Below, piece by piece: positions 1-7,485 of a stretch of 64,000 bases of DNA. This DNA comes from JAHEEL01 sp942491345 (GTDB lineage Bacteria; Actinomycetota; Acidimicrobiia; Spongiisociales; UBA5794), in the NCBI GenBank assembly GCA_942491345.1, contig CALOAN010000021.1, forward strand, positions 62,001 to 126,000, given 5' to 3'. The notes beneath the pieces were generated by a model. The model had not been told where the DNA came from. It did not search any database and worked only from the letters and a program-made list of their open reading frames with translations. Made by a program: the position numbers and the translations under genes. Numbering within the stretch: the stretch's first letter is position 1; the number at the start of each line of letters is the position of its first letter.

Positions 1-2
1 GC

Positions 3-677
3 GGCGAAGCGGTTGTGGTGAGGCAAGTCGATCGGGATGAGATCCCGGACCTCCTGAAGTACGTCGAGCCGTTGCTCCATGTCGAGCGCGACTACTACGA
101 CGTGGTTGCCTCGCGGGTGTACGCCGAACTCCTCGGCCACTACCAGTACCGATTCCAGGATCAGTACGTGCTCGCTGTGCAGATCGACGGCGAGTTGGCC
201 GCGATCGTCAACGGCCGCCAGGTCAATCCGAAACTCGGTCTGTCCCTGCACACGCTGGCGTTCCGGCGAGGACTCCGTGTTGGGGCCCACGCCTTCGCGG
301 CGAAGATGGAGTACCACTTCGACCAACTCGGTCATGACGAGGTTCTGATCGTTGCCGAATCGCCCATTGGATTCCGCCGATGGATGATCGAGTACAAACT
401 CGAGAAGCGGTTCGATGTGCCTCATGAGTTGGGCGGCGTTCCGTCGTGGGCGCTGACGCGTGAGCTGTTCGATCGTGCCCGCTCCAGCCTCGTCGTCGGG
501 CGCCGACCGGTGCCGCCGGAGCTGCTCGAGAAGGCTCAGGCGGCAATCCTGCCGCCGTCCGACCCTCCCACGCCCGCACTCGACCCGCTCGCGGCGACGC
601 GCGCGAAGTACGACCCGACGGCAACTGCGCTGATGATCGAGCGGTGGGAGATGGAGGGGAGGTCGGAGGATGCGTGA
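3..677 (+). CDS. GNAT-like hypothetical protein, 5' end outside window
   Basis: The frame is open to the left edge, so the GTG codons at 15 and 18 are only the first possible starts inside the window and the true start may lie upstream. About 220 residues are visible. The middle (QIDGELAAI, then a helix around MEYHFDQLGH) resembles the strand-turn-strand of GNAT acetyltransferases, but I see no clear acetyl-CoA P-loop, so the family call is weak. The last 60 residues are Pro-rich and probably disordered. The gene overlaps the thiolase-like gene by 8 nt, so it is co-transcribed with it and with the zinc-ribbon gene. A role in acyl-CoA metabolism is inferred from this context only. Confidence 0.5.
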   Translation, partial: GEAVVVRQVDRDEIPDLLKYVEPLLHVERDYYDVVASRVYAELLGHYQYRFQDQYVLAVQIDGELAAIVNGRQVNPKLGLSLHTLAFRRGLRVGAHAFAAKMEYHFDQLGHDEVLIVAESPIGFRRWMIEYKLEKRFDVPHELGGVPSWALTRELFDRARSSLVVGRRPVPPELLEKAQAAILPPSDPPTPALDPLAATRAKYDPTATALMIERWEMEGRSEDA

Positions 678-1845
678 TGTCTACGTAGCAGGGATCGGTA
701 TCACCACCTTCACGCGTCTGGAGTATGCGCTCTCGGAGATCGCGTCGTATGCCTCGATGATGGCGCTCAAGGACGCCGGTGTGACCGAGGTCGACGATGT
801 CTACGTGGCCAACATGGGCGGGGCCAGGGTGAACCACCAGACGGCGCTCGCCAGTGCCGTGGTCGACAGCCTCAGCCTCACCCCGGCCGGAGCCGCTGCC
901 ATTGAGAACGGTCCGGCATCGGGCGGGTCGGCAATCAAGGCGGGCTTCCAGGCAGTCGCGTCCGGTATGGACGACGTTGTCCTCGTGGCCGGTGCGGAAC
1001 GGATGCGCGAGGTCAACAACCTCGAAGCAACCGACTTCGTGGCCACTCTGACACACCCGATCGCCGAGTACATCTACGGCGTGACGCTTCCTGCGCACGC
1101 GGCGATGTTCACTCGGCTCTACATGGACAAGTACGGCGTCACGGAACGGCATCTCGCGATGGTCGGGGTCAAGAACCAGAACGCGGCCCTCAACAATGAG
1201 TGGGCGCATCTCCAGCAGGAGATCACCCTGGAGGGCATCCTGGATTCGCCGGAGGCGATGACGAACAACCCGTACGTTGCCGAACCACTGCGGTTCTTCG
1301 ATGCGTGCCCCGTTTCGGACGGCGGCGCCGCGCTGATCCTGGTCTCGAAGGAGAAGGCTGAGGAGCTCGGAAGACCGCTCATCAGGATCAGCGGTGTTGG
1401 CCAGGCAACCGATACACACGCCGTGTTTGAGCGTGAGGATCCGACGGATCTGCTGGCGGTTCGCAAAGCCGCCGCCGACGCATTCTCGATGGCGGGCCTC
1501 ACACCCGAAGACGTCGACGTTGCAGAGCTGCACGACGCCTTCACGATCCTCGAGATCGCCGAGAGCGAAGAGGTTGGGTTCTTCCCAAAGGGCGAGGGTC
1601 ATATCGCCTTGGAGAAGGGCGAGACGGCTCTTGGGGGGAAGATCCCCATCAATGTTGGAGGTGGCCTCAAAGGGCGCGGTCACCCCGTTGGGGCGACGGG
1701 TGTCGCCCAGGCGTGGGAGATCGTCACACAACTACGTGGTGACGGCGGTACGCGACAGGTCGAGGGCGCAAAGGTCGGCTTCACCTGCAACTTCGGCGGA
1801 TTCGGCAACAACGTCGTGTGCTTGACGTTTGTGAGGGAGGACTGA
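670..1845 (+). CDS. Thiolase-fold protein (SCP-x/Ltp2-like) without the nucleophilic Cys
   Basis: This 391-residue protein has the thiolase fold: N-terminal half with the ASGGSA loop, an ELHDAFT segment typical of the SCP-x branch, GHPVGATG with the catalytic His (about residue 338) and a C-terminal CNFGG motif. The loop that normally reads E-x-x-C-A-S-G reads ENGPASG, so Pro82 replaces the acyl-accepting Cys and classical thiolysis is unlikely. The next gene, 1 nt overlapping, encodes a DUF35 zinc-ribbon OB protein. Thiolase-like proteins that lost this Cys and pair with DUF35 partners (Ltp2 with ChsH2) are retro-aldolases in steroid side-chain breakdown. By analogy this may be a C-C lyase or acyl-CoA-binding protein. 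The substrate is unknown. Confidence 0.85.
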   Translation: MRDVYVAGIGITTFTRLEYALSEIASYASMMALKDAGVTEVDDVYVANMGGARVNHQTALASAVVDSLSLTPAGAAAIENGPASGGSAIKAGFQAVASGMDDVVLVAGAERMREVNNLEATDFVATLTHPIAEYIYGVTLPAHAAMFTRLYMDKYGVTERHLAMVGVKNQNAALNNEWAHLQQEITLEGILDSPEAMTNNPYVAEPLRFFDACPVSDGGAALILVSKEKAEELGRPLIRISGVGQATDTHAVFEREDPTDLLAVRKAAADAFSMAGLTPEDVDVAELHDAFTILEIAESEEVGFFPKGEGHIALEKGETALGGKIPINVGGGLKGRGHPVGATGVAQAWEIVTQLRGDGGTRQVEGAKVGFTCNFGGFGNNVVCLTFVRED

Positions 1846-2192
1846 TGGCTCGCGAGATCTACGCATACCGGTGCCGGCTGTGCGACACGATGCACTACCC
1901 GTTCAAGATGGTGTGTTCCGGCTGCAAGCAGAACGACTTCTTCGAGTTCGACACCGTCCCGCTCCCGAAGGTCGGGAAACTCCTCACCTTCACCAAGGTG
2001 TACAACCTGCCGGCGCAGTACGAGGTCGCCACACTTGGCCTGGGCATCGTCGAGTTGGAGAACGGGATGCGGATGCTGGGTCAGTTGGATATCGACGAAC
2101 CGGTGATGGGCATGCCGGTGCAGGGCACGGTCGAGATCGTCCGTGAAGAACCGTACGACAACTACTACGGGATGGTGTTCAGGGCGGCATGA
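1845..2192 (+). CDS. Zn-ribbon OB-fold protein (DUF35 family)
   Basis: A 115-residue protein starting at the ATG that overlaps the upstream TGA (TGATG), with a GGAGG-like ribosome site inside the thiolase gene. The N-terminus carries a four-Cys rubredoxin-like zinc ribbon, YRCRLCDT and VCSGCKQ, followed by an OB-fold segment starting around KLLTFTKVYNLP. This two-domain build is that of DUF35 proteins, which bind acyl-CoA and pair with thiolase-superfamily partners. The gene is last in the three-gene unit. It probably forms a complex with the Cys-less thiolase and provides the CoA-binding OB domain (inference from family and adjacency). Confidence 0.88.
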   Translation: MAREIYAYRCRLCDTMHYPFKMVCSGCKQNDFFEFDTVPLPKVGKLLTFTKVYNLPAQYEVATLGLGIVELENGMRMLGQLDIDEPVMGMPVQGTVEIVREEPYDNYYGMVFRAA

Positions 2193-2352
2193 GGGATTCA
2201 TCACCGGTGGGTGGCACCCGAGAATCGCAGAAGGCGGCGCGCAAGCGGGCGCGTGTCACGGTTGCTCGATGCCGGGTGGACGAGAAATGACAGTCTTGAC
2301 CGGGGCCACGGCCACCAGTCAGGTTCGGGTGAATAGCCCGATGGGCAAGAAC
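2193..2352 (+). other. Leader region of the NCS2 permease gene, possible structured RNA
   Basis: This 160-nt stretch has no credible ORF. It lies between the DUF35 stop and a strong hairpin just before the permease start. It contains a TTGACC at 2296 with a poor -10 (CAGGTT, 2320), and GC-rich segments that can fold. A metabolite-sensing leader would fit a purine/pyrimidine permease, but I do not recognise a known riboswitch class here. Confidence 0.3.
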
Positions 2353-2380
2353 GAGAGCCACCCCTTCGAGGGTGGCTCTC
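2353..2380 (+). terminator. Hairpin before the permease gene (attenuator or terminator)
   Basis: A perfect 11-bp stem, GAGAGCCACCC (2353-2363) with GGGTGGCTCTC (2370-2380), closes a CTTCGA loop. It is followed by ATCGTTTG, not a clean T tract. It sits 26 nt before the permease ATG, so it could end the upstream operon or act as a leader attenuator. Confidence 0.55.
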
Positions 2381-2405
2381 ATCGTTTGTGGGAGAGGGAG
2401 ATCGT

Positions 2406-3677
2406 ATGGAGTTGACGATTCAGAAGAAGGTGGTGCTCGGTCTACAGCACACCATCGCGATGTTTGGGGCAACCGTCCTGGTGCCGTTGCTCACGGGACT
2501 CGACCCGTCGGTCGCGTTGTTGGCTGCCGGCATTGGAACGTTGTTGTTCCACCTCGTGACCAAACAGATGGTCCCGGTGTTCCTGGGGTCCTCGTTTGCG
2601 TTTATCCCCGCGATCCTGCTCGCGGTCGAAGATGGGTACTCCTGGCAGGCGATCGGCGCCGGCATCATCGGCGCTGCCGTGATCTACCTCGTCATGTCGA
2701 TCATCGTGACGTTTGTCGGTCACGCCGTCATAACCAGGATCTTCCCGCCTATCGTCACCGGACCCGTGATCATCGTCATCGGTATGACTCTTGCACCGGT
2801 TGCGCTCGGGATGGCTGAGGGTGCCTGGTGGCTTGCGATCGTCACGCTGGTTGCGGCGGTCATCGCTGCGATCTTCTTCCGGGGCCTCTTCCAGATGCTC
2901 CCGATCCTCACCGGGGCGATCGTTGGCTTCATCGCCGGCGCCATCTTCCTCGAGGGATTCACATGGGACCTCGTCGGCGAGGCGGCGTGGTTCGGTTTGC
3001 CCGACTTCACGTGGGGCCTGGGCGACATCCAGTGGGGTGCCATCGCGATCATCGCGCCGATCGCGTTCGTCACGATGATCGAGCACGTCGGTGACATCGT
3101 CGCCAACGGCGGTGTTGTGGGTAAGAATTTCCTGGATGAGCCCGGGCTGAATCGGACCCTGCTCGGTGACGGTATTGCGACCGGCGTGGCCGGCCTCATC
3201 GGCGGTCCACCGAATACGACATACTCGGAGAACACGGGGGTGCTGGCCATCACCAAGGTCTACGACCCGTTCATCCTCCGAATCGGTGCGTTGTTTGCCA
3301 TTGCCCTGGCCTTGATTCCGAAACTGGCGGCGCTGCTGCGCACGGTGCCGACACCGGTGCTCGGCGGGCTTTCGATCATCCTCTTTGGAATGATCGCCTC
3401 CGTCGGCCTGCGGACCTTGGTCGAGAATCACGTCGACTTCAAGAAGGGCCGGAACATGCTGGTGGTCGGCCTGATCCTCGTCTTCGGATTGGGGATCAGT
3501 GGCCTGACATCGCCGCTCCAGATCGGCGACGTTCAGATCTCCGGACTCGCTCTCGCCGCCGTCATCGGCGTCGTCGCGAATCTGATCCTTCCCGCCGACC
3601 GCGTAGAGGTCGGACCGGCCCTGCCGTCCGACTCCAAGCCCAAGACAACGTCTGAGCCAACACCCGAGAAGGGCTGA
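2406..3677 (+). CDS. NCS2 family uracil/xanthine permease
   Basis: A 423-residue polytopic membrane protein with 12-14 hydrophobic segments. The ATG at 2406 is chosen over an upstream GTG because GGGAGAGGGAG ends 5 nt before it and homologues begin with a similar basic segment (MELTIQKKVVLG). The NCS2 signature is present: an Asp/Glu-containing TM8 region (MIEHVGDIVANGG), then GGPPNTTYSENTGV. It imports uracil, xanthine or a related nucleobase by proton symport. The UraA-like PNTTYSEN wording favours uracil, but specificity cannot be settled here. The gene is monocistronic between a leader hairpin and a terminator. Confidence 0.92.
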   Translation: MELTIQKKVVLGLQHTIAMFGATVLVPLLTGLDPSVALLAAGIGTLLFHLVTKQMVPVFLGSSFAFIPAILLAVEDGYSWQAIGAGIIGAAVIYLVMSIIVTFVGHAVITRIFPPIVTGPVIIVIGMTLAPVALGMAEGAWWLAIVTLVAAVIAAIFFRGLFQMLPILTGAIVGFIAGAIFLEGFTWDLVGEAAWFGLPDFTWGLGDIQWGAIAIIAPIAFVTMIEHVGDIVANGGVVGKNFLDEPGLNRTLLGDGIATGVAGLIGGPPNTTYSENTGVLAITKVYDPFILRIGALFAIALALIPKLAALLRTVPTPVLGGLSIILFGMIASVGLRTLVENHVDFKKGRNMLVVGLILVFGLGISGLTSPLQIGDVQISGLALAAVIGVVANLILPADRVEVGPALPSDSKPKTTSEPTPEKG

Positions 3678-3706
3678 CCGCCCAGACCTCCGACGCAACA
3701 ATCGCG

Positions 3707-3743
3707 GAGAGGGAGCCGGCGCCGTCGGCTCCCTCTCTCCTGT
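3707..3743 (+). terminator. Intrinsic terminator after the permease
   Basis: A perfect 12-bp stem, GAGAGGGAGCCG (3707-3718) with CGGCTCCCTCTC (3726-3737), has a 7-nt loop and is followed by TCCTGTTT. It starts 30 nt after the permease stop. Confidence 0.85.
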
Positions 3744-3875
3744 TTCCGGGTGCGGTCGATTCGAGAGGGGCCGACCTGCCAATCGACTCTGCACAAGTTC
3801 CGACGACGAGGCGACGATAGAGAACAGAGAAGGGGGCTGTTGTGTTCGCCCAAATCGTTGAAAGGGAAGAACGCC

Positions 3876-4502
3876 ATGATGAGGAGACCCATCAATCTCA
3901 CAATTGCCGCTGTTGCGGTGTGTGCGCTCACTGTCGCCGCCTGCTCGAGTGCATCCGATGTGGTGGCTGACAATGTCGCCGAACAGATGATCGAGGCGGG
4001 TATTGAGGGTGACGTAGACGTTGATGTATCCGGTGATGGGGAGGACATGTCGATCAACATCGATTCCGAGGAGGGGGATGTTTCGATCGACGTGTCGGGT
4101 GATGACGAGGAGATGACAATCGAGATGGAGACCGAGGACGGTACGGTCTCGATTGGTGTGGGAACGGAATTGCCCGACGAACTGGAGATACCGGTCCCGG
4201 ACGGCGGCGACGTCATGACCTCATTTGTGGCGGACGACGGTGTCTCTGTGGCCCTGACCTACGACTTGAGTCGTTTCGACGAGTTGACCGGCTTCTACGA
4301 CGACTGGACCGGAAGCAGCGGTGACGAGTGGACATCGAATTCGATGTCGGTGGACTCTGACGATGGCACGCAGCGGATGCAGATGTGGACCGACCCTGGG
4401 ACCGGAACGATGATCATGGTGGCGGACTGCGCCGATGGGACCGGGGACGGGAGTTCGAGCGAGTCCAACGCAGCTTGCGTGTCCATCAACCAGGTCGGGT
4501 AG
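3876..4502 (+). CDS. Acidic lipoprotein, paralogue A
   Basis: This 208-residue protein begins MMRRPINLT, with AAAGGGA 9 nt upstream of the ATG. A signal sequence ends in the lipobox VAAC (Cys near residue 22), so the mature protein is anchored at the outer face of the membrane. The next 80 residues are repetitive and acidic, with alternating DVSGDGED/SINIDSEEGDVS phrases that look like stacked short beta strands. A more ordered C-terminal half follows (LSRFDELTGFYDDWTG... with two Cys near the end). It is clearly paralogous to the next gene. No characterised family is recognised. An acidic, possibly cation-binding surface protein is all that can be inferred. Confidence 0.85.
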   Translation: MMRRPINLTIAAVAVCALTVAACSSASDVVADNVAEQMIEAGIEGDVDVDVSGDGEDMSINIDSEEGDVSIDVSGDDEEMTIEMETEDGTVSIGVGTELPDELEIPVPDGGDVMTSFVADDGVSVALTYDLSRFDELTGFYDDWTGSSGDEWTSNSMSVDSDDGTQRMQMWTDPGTGTMIMVADCADGTGDGSSSESNAACVSINQVG

Positions 4503-4788
4503 GGCGACAGGTTCGGCCGATCGATCGGGACGCTTTTGCCGGGTGCTTCGTTGCGGGCGGGGGAATCGAGACACGTCATTCGCCACGTGTGTGGCGCGTC
4601 GACATCGACCCCGACGCCTGCCCATTGCTCGTTGCCCGACTGTCGCGTAGGGTCGACTCGAGCGACGATGAACCCGGGGGCAGCTGAAGCCTCGGATGTG
4701 GGCACCCGCGCTCGTGTGTTCATGAGAGTCGTCCTTCCCGAGTGGCGGAGGAACGGCTGCGAACGGGGTCGAACAAAGGGGAGGCGTG

Positions 4789-5343
4789 ATGCGTCGAAAG
4801 ATCGTGGTGGCGGCTGCATTGATCGGATTCGCCCTGGTGGCGACGGCGTGCGGCGCCGCGGCCGAAAAGCTGAGCGAGGAGGCGGCTGAGCGGGCCCTCG
4901 AGTCCGCAAGCGGGGGAGACGTCGAACTCGACGTGTCTGGCGATGGTGACGAATTCACCGTCAACGTCGAATCGGAAGACGGGACGTTCTCGGTTGGATC
5001 TGACGTCGAGATCCCCAGTGCGCTCCAGATCCCGGTCCCGGACGGCGGAAGCGCGACTACGGCCGGCACACAAGACGGTGCCGTATTCGTCTCGATCACG
5101 TACCCCATTGATCGCTACGACGAGCTCGTTGCGTTCTACGACGACTGGACCTCCGGCACCGGGGGCGAGTGGGATACCAGCACCGCCACCTTCGACATGG
5201 ACGGGCAGACCCAACGTTCCGCAAGCTGGGCTGAGACGGGCGTCGGGTCATACATCGCCGTCAACGACTGCTTCGATGTGTTCGGAGATAGCGGCAGTGA
5301 CACGCTCAATGCAGCGTGTGTGACCGTGAACGAGACGAAGTAG
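4789..5343 (+). CDS. Acidic lipoprotein, paralogue B
   Basis: A 184-residue lipoprotein that shares the architecture of the upstream gene: Lys/Arg signal start, lipobox ATAC, an acidic repeat block (shorter here, DVSGDGDEFTVNVESEDGTFSVG), the phrase IPVPDGG, and a C-terminal YDELVAFYDDWTSG domain ending in NAACVTVN. The ATG at 4789 is preferred over the GTG at 4786 because AAAGGGGAGG lies at proper spacing. The 286-nt gap between the two paralogues has no clear gene. This is a tandem duplication, with the acidic block contracted in this copy. Function is unknown. Confidence 0.85.
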   Translation: MRRKIVVAAALIGFALVATACGAAAEKLSEEAAERALESASGGDVELDVSGDGDEFTVNVESEDGTFSVGSDVEIPSALQIPVPDGGSATTAGTQDGAVFVSITYPIDRYDELVAFYDDWTSGTGGEWDTSTATFDMDGQTQRSASWAETGVGSYIAVNDCFDVFGDSGSDTLNAACVTVNETK

Positions 5344-5426
5344 CAAGACAGAAGACACGAGACACGAGACACGAGACACGAGACATGAGACTCAGATCTC
5401 GGGTCTCAAGTCTCGGGTCTTGCTAC
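5340..5426. repeat. GAGACNN heptad element 1, inverted, between convergent genes
   Basis: The left half is a 7-bp periodic run of GAGAC units. The right half is a run of GTCTC units in the same register. The ends are GTAGCAAGAC (5340-5349) and its exact complement GTCTTGCTAC (5417-5426), so the whole element can fold into a long imperfect hairpin. The stop codons of both flanking convergent genes lie inside its ends, which suits a bidirectional terminator. Confidence 0.85.
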
Positions 5427-6262
5427 TTGTCTCCATACGTCCAGCGGTCTACCACGTTCCCGTGCGCATCTTGCAGCATCACCGTGTCGCCGGTGTTCGA
5501 CCATATCGAGCGCTCGGCGCACCAGTGGAGCGTGTCGAGCTTGTTGGCTCCGCATCCGGTTCTCACCGTGATGCTGTCACCGGGAGCGAGGGTGACCGAG
5601 CCGAACCGATAGCGGTTCTGGGACGATTCGTCGCGTAGTGTCCACCCGGTGAGGTCGATGGCAGCAACACCTGCGTTGGCGATCGTCACGTATTCGTCGT
5701 TGAGCCGCTCATCGTCCGGCCCCGGAGGGTTGTATTGCACGTCCGCGATGCTCATCCCGGGAGGTGGCGGTGGCCCGCAGGCATCCGCCGCCCACATGCC
5801 GTAGCCCGCATCGGCTGCGAGGTTGCCGATCTCGACGAACGCCTCGTTGGAACGGTGGTCTCCTTGAAGCGTGACGGCGTTGCCGTCGGCGAGCATACGT
5901 CCGTTGATGTTCTCGTCACCGACGTAGACGTATCGCAAGAGGCGTCCGTATTGGTCTGCGTCGCTGCCGGACCCGTCGAGGAGGGCGACGTCCTTGCCAT
6001 CGAGATACGCAATGAGTGCGTCGCGCGCCGGCTCCCCGAAGCACTCATCACCCTCGGGAGCGTTGACGCCGATCAGGCGTATCTCCTCCCTTCGGCCTGC
6101 GATCTCGACCTCAATCGAGTCACCATCGAACACGTAGGTCACCGTGGCCCCGATGCTTCCCCGTTCCGCTACCGCTTCCGCGTCGCTCTGCGGATCCGAA
6201 GTGACGGAACACGCGGCGGCGAATATCGCAACGAGGAGAGAGAAGAGGCCGGTGCGTACCAT
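5423..6262 (-). CDS. Secreted lipoprotein with thermonuclease and lamin-tail domains
   Basis: This 279-residue protein starts at the ATG of MVRTGLFSL, which gives a normal lipoprotein signal ending in FAAAC. Residues about 40-150 form a staphylococcal-nuclease (TNase) OB domain with DGDSIEV, RLIGVNAPE and a later RLLRYVY segment, matching the Asp, Arg, Glu and second Arg used by the family to cleave DNA/RNA. A Pro-rich linker (CGPPPPPGM) leads to a lamin-tail (LTD) domain, VQYNPPGPDDERLNDEYV... with GWTLRD. Such fusions are typical of surface or extracellular nucleases, and the likely role is nucleic-acid degradation at the cell surface for nutrients. The gene is convergent with the acidic lipoprotein genes and divergent from the ribosomal operon. 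Confidence 0.9.
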   Translation of the reverse strand: MVRTGLFSLLVAIFAAACSVTSDPQSDAEAVAERGSIGATVTYVFDGDSIEVEIAGRREEIRLIGVNAPEGDECFGEPARDALIAYLDGKDVALLDGSGSDADQYGRLLRYVYVGDENINGRMLADGNAVTLQGDHRSNEAFVEIGNLAADAGYGMWAADACGPPPPPGMSIADVQYNPPGPDDERLNDEYVTIANAGVAAIDLTGWTLRDESSQNRYRFGSVTLAPGDSITVRTGCGANKLDTLHWCAERSIWSNTGDTVMLQDAHGNVVDRWTYGDK

Positions 6263-6378
6263 GGGCGGAACGGTACCGCGAGAACTGCGGCCGACGGTCG
6301 CGGTATGCGAAGCAGGCGGCCGCCGTGATCCGGCCCGGTCATGGGGCTCGCCGTGTTTTGGGTGAGACTTCACCCGAC

Positions 6379-6408
6379 TTGCCGTTACACAACAGGCTTC
6401 CCTACAAT
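6379..6408 (+). promoter_or_regulatory. Promoter of the rpmJ-rpsM-rpsK-rpsD-rpoA-rplQ operon
   Basis: TTGCCG (6379-6384) and TACAAT (6403-6408) are separated by 18 nt. This leaves a leader of about 180 nt before rpmJ. The leader contains a small GACAC/GTGTC hairpin (6521-6534) and no ORF. Confidence 0.7.
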
Positions 6409-6595
6409 CTCCTCAGCGGCCCGGTATCGGGCTGCGTTTTCCCATGCAAAGACGTCGTTGATATCGACGGGTCCGGGTCACGCTCGGCCATCGTCGGTGT
6501 AGAGGTCACCCTTCGCTGCGGACACCCCGGTGTCTGCCTCGGTGACGCTCGGATGCGGCGTTCGACAGAACCGAACCGAGGCAGGATCACCACTG

Positions 6596-6709
6596 ATGAA
6601 AGTATCAGCATCCGCCAAGAAGATGTGCGAGAAGTGCCGGGTCATCCGGCGCAACGGACGCGTCTGGGTGATCTGCGAGAACCCGCGACACAAGCAGCGT
6701 CAGGGGTAG
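6596..6709 (+). CDS. rpmJ: Ribosomal protein bL36
   Basis: A 37-residue ORF of the 50S protein bL36, MKVSASAKKMCEKCRVI followed by NGRVWVICENPRHKQRQG. The zinc-binding set typical of the C+ form is present (C11, C14, C27, H33). An AGGATCACC ribosome site precedes the ATG. It is the first gene of the operon, 7 nt upstream of rpsM. In most bacteria map and infA stand immediately upstream. Here a divergent lipoprotein gene does, so the conserved order is interrupted at this point and the operon has its own promoter. Confidence 0.95.
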   Translation: MKVSASAKKMCEKCRVIRRNGRVWVICENPRHKQRQG

Positions 6710-6716
6710 CGCACAC

Positions 6717-7094
6717 ATGGCAAGAATCGCTGGAGTAGACCTCCCGAGAGAGAAAAGGGTCGAAATCGGCCTGACGTATATCTACGGCGTCGGGCGCACG
6801 AGATCACATCAGATCCTCGAAGCGCTCGAGATATCGCCTGATACGAAGGTACGTGATCTGACCGACTCCGAAGTCGTGAAGGTCCGCCAATTCATTGACG
6901 GCAACTACATCGTCGAAGGTGACCTCCGCCGCGATGTCGCACAGAACATCAAGCGCAAGGTCGAGATCGGCAGCTACCAGGGGCTCCGCCACCGCCGGGG
7001 CCTACCCGTACGCGGTCAGCGTACGCACACAAACGCTCGCACCCGCAAGGGTCGTCGTGCTCCGGTCGCAGGCAAGAAGAAGGTCACGAAGTAA
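6717..7094 (+). CDS. rpsM: Ribosomal protein uS13
   Basis: A 125-residue 30S head protein. It starts MARIAGVDLPREKR and contains the IYGVGRTRS helix-two-turn-helix and the basic C-terminal tail RGQRTHTNARTRKG that reaches tRNA in the P site. Length and ends match the family. It follows rpmJ by 7 nt, and its TAA overlaps the ATG of rpsK by one base (TAATG), so translation is coupled. No oddity is seen in composition or motifs. Confidence 0.98.
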   Translation: MARIAGVDLPREKRVEIGLTYIYGVGRTRSHQILEALEISPDTKVRDLTDSEVVKVRQFIDGNYIVEGDLRRDVAQNIKRKVEIGSYQGLRHRRGLPVRGQRTHTNARTRKGRRAPVAGKKKVTK

Positions 7095-7483
7095 TGGCCA
7101 AGCAGACACCACGGCCGCGCCGCAAGACACGCCGCACGATCACCCATGGCCAGGCACACATCCGGGCCAGCTTCAACAATACAATCATCACGATCACAGA
7201 CCAGAAGGGCGAGGTCGTCGGCTGGTCATCGGGTGGGTCCGTCGGCTTCAAGGGATCTCGCAAGTCAACGCCCTACGCCGCTCAGGTTGCCGCCGAACAA
7301 GCCGCCCGCAAGGTAGGCGAGATGGGGATCCGCAAGCTCGACGTCATCGTCCGTGGCTCAGGTTCAGGGCGTGAAACGGCGATTCGCACACTTCAGAATA
7401 TGGGGATCGAAGTCACCGGTATCAAAGACGTAACACCGGTGCCGTTCAACGGATGCCGCCCGAAGAAGCGGAGGATGCGCTAG
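7094..7483 (+). CDS. rpsK: Ribosomal protein uS11
   Basis: A 129-residue 30S platform protein with the usual basic start (MAKQTPRPRRKTRRT), the core HIRASFNNTIITITDQKG, GFKGSRKSTPYAAQ, and the conserved end DVTPVPFNGCRPKKRRMR that contacts the Shine-Dalgarno helix region. It overlaps rpsM by one base and ends 2 nt before rpsD, as expected in the alpha-operon order S13-S11-S4-alpha-L17. Confidence 0.98.
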   Translation: MAKQTPRPRRKTRRTITHGQAHIRASFNNTIITITDQKGEVVGWSSGGSVGFKGSRKSTPYAAQVAAEQAARKVGEMGIRKLDVIVRGSGSGRETAIRTLQNMGIEVTGIKDVTPVPFNGCRPKKRRMR

Positions 7484-7485
7484 AA

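Noticed and set aside
223..1731. 502-codon minus-strand frame
   Set aside because: It is antisense to the thiolase-like gene, with no recognisable domain and composition typical of a complementary frame.
2296..2325. Sigma-70 promoter for the permease (TTGACC ... CAGGTT)
   Set aside because: The -10 half matches too poorly, so only the hairpin and ribosome site were kept.
2442..3794. 450-codon minus-strand frame
   Set aside because: It is antisense to the NCS2 permease. The product is Arg/Asp/Glu-rich low complexity, as expected from reversed membrane codons.
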